From: Belliella aquatica | GTDB lineage: Bacteria; Bacteroidota; Bacteroidia; Cytophagales; Cyclobacteriaceae | DNA: 64,000 bases | Assembly (NCBI RefSeq): GCF_014637795.1 | Contig: NZ_BMFD01000008.1 | Span: forward strand, 62,001-126,000 | Direction of reading: 5' to 3' | Notes under the pieces: generated by a model | Told to the model about the DNA's origin: nothing | Database searches by the model: none | What the model saw: only the letters and a program-made list of their open reading frames with translations | Part shown: piece by piece, positions 19,021-27,034 of the stretch | Position numbering within the stretch: the first letter of the stretch is position 1 | How the letters are laid out: each line of letters starts with the position of its first letter | Made by a program: the position numbers and the translations under genes

Positions 19021-19054
19021 AAGGGAGATTGGCAGTGTTCAATCTCCTTTTATA
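19021..19054 (+). terminator. terminator after araA
   Basis: The stem GGAGATTG/CAATCTCC has an 8-base loop and is extended by AAG/TTT pairs, followed by a T-rich tract. It ends the araT-araA transcript and may also serve the converging gene. Confidence 0.85.
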
Positions 19055-19080
19055 TTTTCAATTCATTCCAAATTTTTTCA

Positions 19081-20229
19081 TTATTTCAATTTCGAGAAAT
19101 CAAATACTTCTATTCTAATTTCATCCTCCTTGGAATTAGGATCATCCGGGTGATTCAAAAACAAATTCAACCCATCTTCACTAACAAAATAATGATGTGC
19201 TAAGTATTTATTTTTCGGTAAATCGAATTCCACCAACAGCTTTAATGTTTCTGAATCGTATACACTTACCACAAATTGAGGTAAAAATTCAGAGAATTTC
19301 ATAATGTTCAGATTTCTTTCTAAATCATCTCCTTTCCAACCCATTCTATAAACCAAATTTCTATATGGATCATGCAATAAGCCAATGTTTGATGCATATT
19401 TATACATTAATCTAAGGTTCTCATTAGCTGAATTGTTTCTAGGCTCAGATTTAAAATAACTGTCCGAAAAATTTTTGACAAGATTAGATTCTAATGTATG
19501 TAAACTTACTATGTCTTTTTGAACATCATATTTATGTAAAATATTATTATATCTAGTTAGTACAAATAATTCATCTCCACTTCCTGAGAAACTACTTCCT
19601 ATTAAATTAGGTCCATTATTAAATAAAAAAGGGTCAAATTTAAAATTTAGAATTTTTATTTGTTCATTTCGTGGATTGAAAACTAAAAAAGGATAATAAC
19701 GATTTAAAAAATCTTTATTCAACAAATTTTTAGATACTAGTCCTGGATTAAGACTTAATAAAATTCCATTGGACAGATTAACAAGTTGATTAGTATATCT
19801 TGATTGCGAAGTTAAAGGACCCAATAAATCAAAACCTGAAAAATCATACACATTTTGAACCTTAGCATTTTGATTAATTAAAGACAATTTGAATCCTGTT
19901 GGAAAGAAAATTGAATCTAAATTATGTAAATAAAATCCTAAAGGACTTCCTAGTCCATCTGGCCCTTCTTCCTGATACTTTAAAAACAGTTTGAATTTCT
20001 TTTCCTTAAAATCAAGCTGATGAATTGTCCTTCGATCTCGATTCATCCAATATAATCTGCTGTCAAAATACTGCATCGCAAAAGTGCTTGGAAAGATTGA
20101 ATAATCAATTGGTAACGCTATTACCTCAGATCTGTAATTAAGAATATCTAAATCTTCTACCGTTTCATTTTTACAAGCAAATACGAGGAATAAACTTAAG
20201 GTGAAAAATAAATAATGAATTTTAAACAT
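19081..20229 (-). CDS. DUF4221-like lipoprotein, predicted beta-propeller
   Basis: Predicted lipoprotein of 382 residues with lipobox LVFAC (Cys19) followed by KNE. The body has repeated short beta-strand patterns with aromatic-rich turns (LYWMNRDRRTIHQLDF, DELFVLTRYNNILHKYDV, NLVYRMGWKGDD, GLNLFLNHPDDP), as in six-bladed propeller lipoproteins. The general look and length fit the DUF4221 family common in Cyclobacteriaceae, but I cannot run a profile search. It lies downstream of a gene for a small cysteine-rich exported peptide, with a perfect hairpin between them. In Bacteroidota, short secreted peptides of the NVEALA type are often found beside propeller lipoproteins, so a functional pairing is plausible. 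No biochemical role is known. Confidence 0.72.
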   Translation of the reverse strand: MFKIHYLFFTLSLFLVFACKNETVEDLDILNYRSEVIALPIDYSIFPSTFAMQYFDSRLYWMNRDRRTIHQLDFKEKKFKLFLKYQEEGPDGLGSPLGFYLHNLDSIFFPTGFKLSLINQNAKVQNVYDFSGFDLLGPLTSQSRYTNQLVNLSNGILLSLNPGLVSKNLLNKDFLNRYYPFLVFNPRNEQIKILNFKFDPFLFNNGPNLIGSSFSGSGDELFVLTRYNNILHKYDVQKDIVSLHTLESNLVKNFSDSYFKSEPRNNSANENLRLMYKYASNIGLLHDPYRNLVYRMGWKGDDLERNLNIMKFSEFLPQFVVSVYDSETLKLLVEFDLPKNKYLAHHYFVSEDGLNLFLNHPDDPNSKEDEIRIEVFDFSKLK

Positions 20230-20260
20230 TTTTTATTGAGTTGAATATAACCATGAGAAA

Positions 20261-20299
20261 TAATACCACCGAACCTGACCTTGCAGTTCGGTGGTATTA
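20261..20299 (-). terminator. 14-bp perfect hairpin between peptide and lipoprotein genes
   Basis: TAATACCACCGAAC (20261-20274) pairs exactly with GTTCGGTGGTATTA (20286-20299), with an 11-base loop. On the minus strand it starts 5 bases after the peptide stop codon and ends about 30 bases before the lipoprotein ATG. The following U tract is weak (TTTCT), so read-through attenuation or 3'-end stabilisation of the peptide mRNA fits better than full termination. Confidence 0.65.
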
Positions 20300-20303
20300 T
20301 ATT

Positions 20304-20504
20304 TTAATTACCTGAACCTGTGACAATTATTGGTTTACAACCATCATCAAGGGCACAATGACCGTCTACAAATGTAGGATCACAGCTAAAAAACTCATCA
20401 CTCCACATACAGTCACTTGAAGATGCCTGAGAAGCTTCTGGGCTAAAAGTTGTAAAAGCAACTAATGACATGAGCCCAAATGAAAACATAATTAATTTAC
20501 GCAT
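20304..20504 (-). CDS. small secreted four-cysteine peptide
   Basis: A 66-residue precursor. Residues 1-27 form a signal peptide (Lys-Leu start, hydrophobic core IMFSFGLMSLVAF, then PEASQAS). The mature part of about 37 residues has cysteines at 32, 41, 50 and 56 with spacings of 8, 8 and 5 residues, many acidic residues (SDCMWSDEFFSCD) and a small flexible tail (TGSGN). Two disulfides or a metal site are possible. It recalls NVEALA-type peptides but lacks that motif. A hairpin follows the stop and the DUF4221-like lipoprotein gene lies downstream on the same strand. A candidate -7 element TAAGTTTG lies about 100 bp upstream. Function unknown. Confidence 0.7.
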   Translation of the reverse strand: MRKLIMFSFGLMSLVAFTTFSPEASQASSSDCMWSDEFFSCDPTFVDGHCALDDGCKPIIVTGSGN

Positions 20505-20791
20505 ATTATATAGAAATTTATACCCTTAGCAATATGCAGACAGGGCAAAAGCCTAATCAAACTATATTTGATTTGCTCAATAATAATAATAATAGATAAT
20601 CGCAAACTTAATAAAATCAAATATTGATATATAAATAAAAAAATATTATATTATTTCTAATATTAACTCTATTTTCAAGCAACTTTAAGATGGAGTGATT
20701 TATTTTATAAATTAAGAATTAAAATTCTGAAAAAATAAAAAAGCTGGCAAATTGCCAGCTTTTTTGATTAATTATTAGAAACAAACTATCA
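20505..20791. other. AT-rich leader region of the peptide gene
   Basis: This 287-bp non-coding stretch has long A/T and TAA repeats. On the minus strand TAAGTTTG (20603-20610) matches the -7 consensus TAnnTTTG, without a clear -33 TTTG. The distal end carries the esterase terminator. Confidence 0.4.
20739..20766 (-). terminator. terminator of the yceI-dioxygenase-esterase operon
   Basis: The stem GCTGGCA/TGCCAGC has a 3-base loop and is flanked by A runs and T runs on both sides, so it can work in either direction. It lies 26 bp after the esterase stop. Confidence 0.88.
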
Positions 20792-21406
20792 TCATTTTTT
20801 CAAAATATTGTTATTAACCCAATCAATTTCTTCCTCTCTGATGGTATGATTGGTGTCTTGGAAAATCAGAGTCTTGGTTGCTGCACCCATCAATTCAAAT
20901 ACCTCAGCAGAATCTTGGATCCTTGTCAAAGGAACGTGCATATCCTTGTGACTTGAGCCAATAAAGATTGGAGTACCTAAGAATTTTCCTGAATACTTTT
21001 CTGTATCTAATACTTCTCCAATTAATCCACCAGTAAAGGCAATCACTCCTCCATATTTATTTGCATTTCTAGCAGCATATTCCAGAGAAAGACAAGCACC
21101 TTGTGAGAATCCAATGAAATAAATTTGATCAGAAGTAAAGCCATTTTCTTTGGCTTCTTTGACAAGCTCGTCTATTATTTGAATTGCTTGGGTTAAAGAA
21201 GGCTCGTTGCTATGATCAGGAGCCATAAAGCTATAAGGATACCAAGTGTTGTTGGGAGCCTGAGGTGCTAGAATTGCAAAATCTTCTAAGTTGAGATAAT
21301 CCTTCAAGCTGATTATACTTTCAGCAGAAACTCCTCTCCCATGAATCATAATAGCGACTTTCTTCGCGTCATCAAACGACTTTCCTACTCTTTTGGTATC
21401 AGACAT
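20792..21406 (-). CDS. carboxylesterase/phospholipase-family hydrolase (MhqD-like)
   Basis: Small alpha/beta hydrolase of 204 residues. The nucleophile Ser101 is in GFSQGA, the acid is Asp155 in SSHKDMHVP and the base is His187 in DTNHTI; HGRG at 22-25 supplies the oxyanion hole. Its start overlaps the stop of the upstream VOC dioxygenase by 8 bp, so translation is probably coupled. In Bacillus subtilis a homologous carboxylesterase (MhqD) and ring-cleaving dioxygenase (MhqO) are paired under the MarR repressor MhqR and protect against hydroquinones. The same pairing is seen here. The true substrate is unknown. Confidence 0.87.
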   Translation of the reverse strand: MSDTKRVGKSFDDAKKVAIMIHGRGVSAESIISLKDYLNLEDFAILAPQAPNNTWYPYSFMAPDHSNEPSLTQAIQIIDELVKEAKENGFTSDQIYFIGFSQGACLSLEYAARNANKYGGVIAFTGGLIGEVLDTEKYSGKFLGTPIFIGSSHKDMHVPLTRIQDSAEVFELMGAATKTLIFQDTNHTIREEEIDWVNNNILKK

Positions 21407-22349
21407 ATTTCTCTACGTTTAGTTGAACTTTAGCTAATTTAGGCTCGATTTTGTCTCGATGCTGCTCAGCCCAATCAGGTAATTTGAGCAACTCTCCCAA
21501 ATGCGCTTCATCTTCATCAATAGCAAAACCAGGTTCATCGGTTGCGATTTCAAACAAAACTCCTCCCGGCTCTCTAAAGTAAATGGATTTGAAATAGTTT
21601 CTATCTTTCACTTCCGTTACCTGATAACCATTGTTCATTAAGATTTTCTGAATTTCTAACTGTGTTTGGGTATTGGCTGTCCTGAATGCAATGTGATGAA
21701 CTGTTCCAGCACTTTGAACTCCCTGACGTCCGTTTTTGTCCAAGACTATATCTACGATATCTCCAGGCTTACCTGCGGTTCCATATCGGTATCGACCTTC
21801 TTCCTCAGCTATGAATTGATAATTCATAAATTGGGTGAGCAACTTTTCTGTAAGCTCTTTTGCTTTGAGGTTGAGGGTCGCTCCGTAAAAACCTTTAATC
21901 ACATGTTCAGCAGGAATAAAACCATAAGTCCATCCTTTTCTTTCATCATTATCGTTGGCTATTAATTCAATCCCCATCCCATCATGGTCTTCGAATCGAA
22001 TTAATTTTTCACCAAATCTGGTTAAAATATCAGACGTAGGAACTCTGTATTTTTGAAGTCTATCCACCCAATACTGCAAAGAAGCTTTGGATATCGAAAA
22101 GGCAGTGTACGTCATTTCACCAGTTCCCTTGGTTCCTTTCTTAGCTCCATCAAAGGGAAAAGTAGTAAATACAGTACCCGGCGTACCAAGTTCATCTCCA
22201 AAGTAAAAATGATAAACATCGGGAGCATCGAAGTTGATTGTCTTTTTCACCAATCTTAACCCAAGGATTCCTGTATAGAAATCCACATTTTTTTGCGCAT
22301 TTCCCGCGATAGCCGTGATGTGATGAATACCTGTGATAAGTGCTGACAT
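21399..22349 (-). CDS. ring-cleaving dioxygenase, VOC/glyoxalase superfamily (MhqO-like)
   Basis: The 316-residue protein is made of two VOC modules. Module 1 starts ITGIHHITAIAGNAQKNVDFY (metal His at 9 or 10). Module 2 starts AGTVHHIAFRT, and GVLFEIATDEPGF supplies the metal Glu, so a His-His-Glu site can be built. This is the MhqO/MhqA pattern of extradiol dioxygenases induced by quinones. It is 86 bp downstream of yceI and overlaps the esterase gene by 8 bp. An intercistronic hairpin lies just upstream. The role, removal of hydroquinones or catechol-like electrophiles in the cytoplasm, is inferred from the Bacillus system. Confidence 0.88.
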   Translation of the reverse strand: MSALITGIHHITAIAGNAQKNVDFYTGILGLRLVKKTINFDAPDVYHFYFGDELGTPGTVFTTFPFDGAKKGTKGTGEMTYTAFSISKASLQYWVDRLQKYRVPTSDILTRFGEKLIRFEDHDGMGIELIANDNDERKGWTYGFIPAEHVIKGFYGATLNLKAKELTEKLLTQFMNYQFIAEEEGRYRYGTAGKPGDIVDIVLDKNGRQGVQSAGTVHHIAFRTANTQTQLEIQKILMNNGYQVTEVKDRNYFKSIYFREPGGVLFEIATDEPGFAIDEDEAHLGELLKLPDWAEQHRDKIEPKLAKVQLNVEKYV

Positions 22350-22378
22350 GATCTTGAAATTTTATTGTTTTTTTATAA

Positions 22379-22408
22379 GAGGCTGAAAGTTTTAACACCT
22401 TCAGCCTC
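22379..22408 (-). repeat. intercistronic hairpin, yceI to dioxygenase
   Basis: GAGGCTGAA (22379-22387) pairs exactly with TTCAGCCTC (22400-22408). The minus-strand sequence after it is TTATAAAAAAAC, with no U run, so mRNA processing or partial attenuation is likelier than a full stop. Confidence 0.5.
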
Positions 22409-22435
22409 GATATTATTTGTTCCTAATAATAGAAA

Positions 22436-22954
22436 TTACTGCTTTACCAACTGAATACTCAAGATGATTCTAACTGCATCAGATACCACCACTGAACCAG
22501 CTTCTGTTATTGCATTCCACTTCAAGTTAAAATCTTTTCTGCTGATTTTACCTTCAATTTCAAATCCTGCTTTTGTTTGACCATAAGGATCACCTGCTAC
22601 TCCACCAAAATCAACATCCAATTCAACTGCTTTCGTTACTTCTCTGATAGACAAATCACCTTTCAACTTATCACCTTCGATGATTCCTGAAAAAGACAAT
22701 TTAGGATACTGAGCTGCATTGAAGAAATCATCAGACTTTAAGTGCCCATCTCTATCCGCTTGGTTAGTATCTATACTGTCGATGTCTGCTGAGAAAGATA
22801 CTTTTGCTCCTTGGAAGTCTTCAGAAGAAGATTCTGCAGAACCTTCAAATTTTCTGAAGTAACCAGTCACAGTGGAAATCACTAAGTGTTTTACTTTAAA
22901 AGATACTTCTGAATGTGTTGGGTCAATTGCCCATTTTGTTGCTGTAGTGCTCAT
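22436..22954 (-). CDS. YceI-family lipocalin-like protein
   Basis: YceI proteins form a lipocalin-like beta-barrel that binds polyisoprenoid or quinone-like lipids. The 172-residue product shows the family pattern: WAIDPTHSEVSFKVKHLVISTVTGYF at the N-terminus, DGHLKSDDFFNAAQYPKLSFSG in the middle and GFEIEGKISRKDFNLKWN near the end. No signal peptide is seen, so this copy is predicted cytoplasmic, unlike E. coli YceI. It is the first gene of a unit with the MhqO/MhqD-like genes, and an AATGTCTATACATT palindrome lies 51-64 bp upstream. A role in binding a quinone or isoprenoid stress compound is an inference from that context. Confidence 0.9.
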   Translation of the reverse strand: MSTTATKWAIDPTHSEVSFKVKHLVISTVTGYFRKFEGSAESSSEDFQGAKVSFSADIDSIDTNQADRDGHLKSDDFFNAAQYPKLSFSGIIEGDKLKGDLSIREVTKAVELDVDFGGVAGDPYGQTKAGFEIEGKISRKDFNLKWNAITEAGSVVVSDAVRIILSIQLVKQ

Positions 22955-23004
22955 AATTTTAAATTTTGATTTGTTTTTAATAGTTATTTATTGTTTTAAC
23001 ATTG

Positions 23005-23018
23005 AATGTCTATACATT
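23005..23018. promoter_or_regulatory. palindromic operator candidate upstream of yceI
   Basis: AATGTCTATACATT is an inverted repeat AATGT/ACATT. It matches 12 of 14 bases at 23509-23522 in front of the marR gene. MarR-family dimers bind sites of this size. Confidence 0.55.
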
Positions 23019-23035
23019 AATGAAGGTAAAAAAAT

Positions 23036-23485
23036 TTAACCTCTTAATTTATCTAACAGCGTGTTAAGTTGTATTGTTTCTTCCTCTGAAAGATGAACAA
23101 TTTGCTTATTAAAATCATAAACAGCCGATTCTAACTCCTTTAAGATTGCTAAACCCTTATCTGTAATCATAATATCTACCTGTCTTCGATCACTAGGACA
23201 CTCTTCTCTTACAACGAAATCTTTTTGCTTTAACTTTTCTACCAGACGAGAAGCATTTGACATTTTATTCAACATTCTGTCCTGTATCGAGGAAACCGTT
23301 ATTGGTTTACCATTTTGACCACGAAGAATTCTTAACACATTGTATTGTTCGGGCGACAAGGCAAGCGGCTTGAACAAAGAGCTTTGATTAGAAACAATGT
23401 AACTACTTGTATAGAGCAAATTCACGACCACTTTGTTAAATGGATCTTTAAATTCCTTTTGCTTAATTGCTTCTTCTATTCTCAT
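23036..23485 (-). CDS. MarR-family transcriptional regulator (MhqR-like)
   Basis: Winged-helix repressor of 149 residues. The HTH spans about 55-105, with recognition helix NKMSNASRLVEKLKQKDF and wing REECPSDRRQVDIMITDKG carrying the conserved DRR. The N- and C-terminal helices form the dimer interface. It is divided from yceI by 81 bp that contain a palindrome, and a close copy of that palindrome lies 24-37 bp upstream of its own start. The two sites predict autoregulation and control of the yceI-dioxygenase-esterase genes. By analogy with MhqR the inducer may be a quinone or other electrophile. Cys68 in the Bacillus-type regulators has no obvious counterpart here; the only Cys is in the wing (EECPSD). 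Confidence 0.88.
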   Translation of the reverse strand: MRIEEAIKQKEFKDPFNKVVVNLLYTSSYIVSNQSSLFKPLALSPEQYNVLRILRGQNGKPITVSSIQDRMLNKMSNASRLVEKLKQKDFVVREECPSDRRQVDIMITDKGLAILKELESAVYDFNKQIVHLSEEETIQLNTLLDKLRG

Positions 23486-23508
23486 TTGTATTTATTGTAT
23501 TTGTATTA

Positions 23509-23522
23509 AATGTATATACATA
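23509..23522. promoter_or_regulatory. palindromic operator candidate upstream of marR
   Basis: AATGTATATACATA contains the perfect 12-bp palindrome ATGTATATACAT. It is the second copy of the site seen upstream of yceI. AT richness raises the chance background. Confidence 0.5.
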
Positions 23523-23587
23523 CAAATGTACGAAAAGGTTTAGAAGAATCAACATATTTTTAAAAAAACTTATTGGTGACCGTTATT

Positions 23588-24391
23588 TTATTTGAATTGG
23601 CTAAGCCATTCTAGAAGAAGCTTATTAATTTGTTCGGGCTTTTCTATACTGCTGCTGTGACCTGCTCCTTGGACGATGTGAAGACTTGCGTTAGGAATGG
23701 ACATTTGGATAAACTTTGCTTTTTCGGGTTTGGTTGCCACATCCTCATCACCTACTACAATCATGGTAGGGCAATTGATTGCTCGAATCTCCTCCTCAAC
23801 CCCTTTACGATAAATGACAGCCTCAACAGATTTAGTAATTGACCTTTTATTTGATCGCAATTCCTTTCTCCATTTTTTAATAAGACCATCGTTCTCTTTA
23901 TTTTCAAGCCAAGATTGTGCAAACATGATTTTCATAACCGAATTTGCTACTGGTGGAACGACTCCAAACAATCCTACAATTCCATTCAGCATTTTATATT
24001 TGGGTAGATTTTCTACGGGTTCAGTATTTGCTGAAGTCTCCAATAAAATCAAACTTTTAATTTTCTCTGGATACCGTGCTGCTAAACGCATCCCAATAAA
24101 TCCACCCATTGACAAACCAACAAAATGAACAGGCTTTCCTGCAAGATTATCAATAAGTTGTAGTGCATCTAATGTCAAGGTGTCCAAATCAAATGGAACT
24201 GAATTTTTTTCTGAGCTCCCTTGGCCTCTATGATCGTAAGCAATTACAATGAAGCTCTTTTTTAAAAAATTCACTTGATCAGCGAACATTTTATGACTCC
24301 ATAATAGTCCATGAGAAAAAACGATCACTTCACTTCCAGACCCTTCCTTAATGTAGTGTAATTCTATGTTGTTGATAATGATACTAGGCAT
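23588..24391 (-). CDS. alpha/beta hydrolase
   Basis: Cytoplasmic hydrolase of 267 residues with the classic fold: HGLLWSHKMF supplies the oxyanion hole, YDHRGQG follows strand 4, the nucleophile Ser94 is in GLSMGG, the acid is Asp215 or Asp217 in VVGDEDVATKP and the base is His245 in GAGHSSSIEKP. It resembles the 3-oxoadipate enol-lactonase and chloroperoxidase groups, but the family is too broad to name a substrate. It is on the same strand as the marR gene and 102 bp upstream of it; whether it belongs to the quinone-stress set is unclear. Confidence 0.85.
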   Translation of the reverse strand: MPSIIINNIELHYIKEGSGSEVIVFSHGLLWSHKMFADQVNFLKKSFIVIAYDHRGQGSSEKNSVPFDLDTLTLDALQLIDNLAGKPVHFVGLSMGGFIGMRLAARYPEKIKSLILLETSANTEPVENLPKYKMLNGIVGLFGVVPPVANSVMKIMFAQSWLENKENDGLIKKWRKELRSNKRSITKSVEAVIYRKGVEEEIRAINCPTMIVVGDEDVATKPEKAKFIQMSIPNASLHIVQGAGHSSSIEKPEQINKLLLEWLSQFK

Positions 24392-24535
24392 GGCTTTGAA
24401 TTTAATGAAACTGAAAAATTAAAATCTCTCTTCTTTCATTTACGTCACATCTTTAAATTAAGATAAAGCATCAAGAAGAATTATTGAACTATCCCCATTT
24501 TTACCAAAAACTCTCTATTCAGAAGATGTCATAAA

Positions 24536-27034
24536 TCACTCTGTCGGACCTCCTGTACCTTTATTCGTCTTCCCTTTTTCAAACTCCTCCAATTCTTCTA
24601 TTGATTTAACTTTTTCATGAAGGACATTTGGAAATTCTTTCAAATGCAAGTCTCGCTGTGGGAAAGGAATCTCAATTCCATTTTCTTTAAATGATTTAAA
24701 TATCCCACGCATCACAGTATTCCGGATATCAATCCACAAATCAAAATTCTCTACCCAAAACAAAACCCTAAACTCAACCGCGCTATCAGCAAAACTCTGC
24801 AAAAACACCTTTGGCGGAGGATTTTTCATGATCTCTTCAAGCTCTATTTGTTTTGTCAAGATATCTGAAACCAAATCCATATCAGAACCATAACTCACTC
24901 CAATAATCAATTCTACCCGCCTTTTTTGGTCAGATAGTGTCCAATTGATTAAATGTTGAGATAACAAATCACCATTTGGAATAATAATTTCTGACCCATC
25001 ATAGGCTTGAATTTTACTTGACCTTATGCCGACATCTTTTACCGTCCCTGATCTTCCACCCACTTCTATGGCATCACCAATTTGGATAGGTTTTTCAAAA
25101 GCAAGAATAACACCCGATACAAGATTGTTCACAATGGTTTGAAGACCAAAACCAATCCCCAAAGAAAGTGCACCAAGTATAATCGCAATTTTATCAAAAC
25201 CTATTCCTGATGCTCCAACAGCCAATAAAAACCCAACTGAAAGAACACCAAGTCTAATTAAAAGAATAGAAGATCCTAACCTCTTATCTCTAGACTCACC
25301 TTTTTGTTGATCTTTGATCGAAGCAAAGTAGGCAATGTTATTTGCTAGAATGCTAGATACATAAACGACTAAAAAGAATATTAATATATTTCCAAATGTG
25401 AATGAAGAGTTGATCAATGATCTTTCTGAGGTAAGAAACACCCGACTTTTATCCAAGAAAATATCTAGAAGAGATAAATTGTCAAGGAAATAGTAAGTCC
25501 AAATAAGCACTGCTATTCCATAAAAAATCTTTTTTATTCGCTTTTGGATGCCATGGAAATCTATATAGGAGGTAAAATCAGTTTCTTTTTTTCTACCTAC
25601 TTCTATTTGAAGATAGATCACCTCCATGATGATTAAAACAAATAAATATAGACCAACAGCTTGTGCAAAACTCATCGTTGAAGCGACTCCAAGTAATTTG
25701 CTAAGTGTAAACCTCCCGAAAATATTTGCAAGAATAGACAAACCTTGCATGGCAATGTAAAATTTCACTAAAACCTCAATGAATGTAGGGAGCACATCTG
25801 GATTTTTATTTTGAAACTTCACTATCCGTATTGCCAAATAAATACCAAAAACACTAAGGACCAAAAGGTAATATCTTTCAGAATAATTGATGTCTCGATA
25901 TAGGTTACTTACAGTATAAATCAAAAACATAAATGCAAATGCGAGCCAAGTTCTGAATAATGATTTGGGGAATTTTCCGTACAACAGAACCGTCACAGCT
26001 ACCACAATTATCCAGTTCAAGACGGTAAGAAAGGAAATTGGTGGATTTGAAAAAATAAATGGAAATAGAGGGAGGAAAATAACAATCACACTTAAGAATG
26101 CATTACTCGGAACATACCTTGCTCTGTCTAGAATAATTTTTGAGAATTCTTTCTGAGATTTAATTACCTTTAAAATGTTCCTGACCCAAAAGTAAAAAAG
26201 GAAGAAGACCACACTTAAAAAAACACATAAGCTCTGATTGTTTTTTACATATCGCGAAAAAATCACCTCATTAAGCTTAAGAGAATCAAAAAAAACACCA
26301 CTCAAATTAAGGGAGGAGTCGTAGTTTTTTGCTTCCCATGGATAAGACATATCTTTTGAAAGCAATGCCTTTTCAGCTTTTCTTTTTTCAATATCAATCT
26401 CCTCTGAGAGTTCAGAAATGTTAATCATCATTCTTGAGATTCTCGATTGATAATACGCTGTAAACACTCTTTGTTCACTAAGCAATTCTTCCGTTTTTTC
26501 GACTTGCTCCCTTAGCTGCGAGATGGCTGTTTGATACTCTCTTAAGATTGAAGGATCTCTCACATCTAATCGAAAGATCTGATCATCTTTAATTTCTTGC
26601 AATTGATCTCGCACAAGAACCAATTCTTCTGTTCTTAAAGTGACCTTTTTTTCTGCGATTTCTACCTGAGCACGGATATTTCTCAGCAAAATATCTAATT
26701 CATTTATATAGCGAATACTTATTTTGGAGTTTCCATCATTGAGCCTCTCTCTTACCACTCCGCTTAAAAGTTCTGCCAATGGAATTCCCTCCATGATTTC
26801 AAGAGTATCCAATTCTTTACTCAAAGTGAAATTCATTCTATTCAGCTGAATTGTATATTCTTGACCTTTACGGATACTTCCCTCTAAAGACGGCTTTTCC
26901 TCTTTGATTTCTTCTTGAGGATTTATTTCATCAGAAACCTTTAACAAAGTATCCAAACCTTGAGCTTCTGAATAATTCGCTGGGGCAGAGAACACTAAAA
27001 ATAATATTGTGACAAATATTCCGTAGAATTTCAT
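24536..27034 (-). CDS. large MscS/MscK-type mechanosensitive channel
   Basis: An 832-residue inner-membrane channel. A signal peptide ends near SEAQ (residue 25), and a periplasmic region of about 200 residues is predicted coiled coil (KVTLRTEELVLVRDQLQEIK, SELSEEIDIEKRKAEKAL). Many transmembrane helices follow. The C-terminal MscS module has the pore helix LGALSLGIGFGLQTIVNNLVSG, then the beta domain EKPIQIGDAIEVGGRSGTVKD and IPNGDLLSQHLINWTLSD, with a charged tail. It should release solutes on osmotic downshift. It is divergent from the HtrA protease gene. The extra N-terminal part is of the MscK/MscM type. Confidence 0.92.
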   Translation of the reverse strand: MKFYGIFVTILFLVFSAPANYSEAQGLDTLLKVSDEINPQEEIKEEKPSLEGSIRKGQEYTIQLNRMNFTLSKELDTLEIMEGIPLAELLSGVVRERLNDGNSKISIRYINELDILLRNIRAQVEIAEKKVTLRTEELVLVRDQLQEIKDDQIFRLDVRDPSILREYQTAISQLREQVEKTEELLSEQRVFTAYYQSRISRMMINISELSEEIDIEKRKAEKALLSKDMSYPWEAKNYDSSLNLSGVFFDSLKLNEVIFSRYVKNNQSLCVFLSVVFFLFYFWVRNILKVIKSQKEFSKIILDRARYVPSNAFLSVIVIFLPLFPFIFSNPPISFLTVLNWIIVVAVTVLLYGKFPKSLFRTWLAFAFMFLIYTVSNLYRDINYSERYYLLVLSVFGIYLAIRIVKFQNKNPDVLPTFIEVLVKFYIAMQGLSILANIFGRFTLSKLLGVASTMSFAQAVGLYLFVLIIMEVIYLQIEVGRKKETDFTSYIDFHGIQKRIKKIFYGIAVLIWTYYFLDNLSLLDIFLDKSRVFLTSERSLINSSFTFGNILIFFLVVYVSSILANNIAYFASIKDQQKGESRDKRLGSSILLIRLGVLSVGFLLAVGASGIGFDKIAIILGALSLGIGFGLQTIVNNLVSGVILAFEKPIQIGDAIEVGGRSGTVKDVGIRSSKIQAYDGSEIIIPNGDLLSQHLINWTLSDQKRRVELIIGVSYGSDMDLVSDILTKQIELEEIMKNPPPKVFLQSFADSAVEFRVLFWVENFDLWIDIRNTVMRGIFKSFKENGIEIPFPQRDLHLKEFPNVLHEKVKSIEELEEFEKGKTNKGTGGPTE

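Noticed and set aside
20304-20504. Naming the peptide as an NVEALA-family member
   Set aside because: The NVEALA motif is absent; only the general plan (signal, short Cys-containing mature part, propeller lipoprotein next door) is similar.
20581-20600. TAA trinucleotide repeat as a phase-variation tract
   Set aside because: Only about five imperfect units in a non-coding AT-rich leader; no coding frame depends on it.
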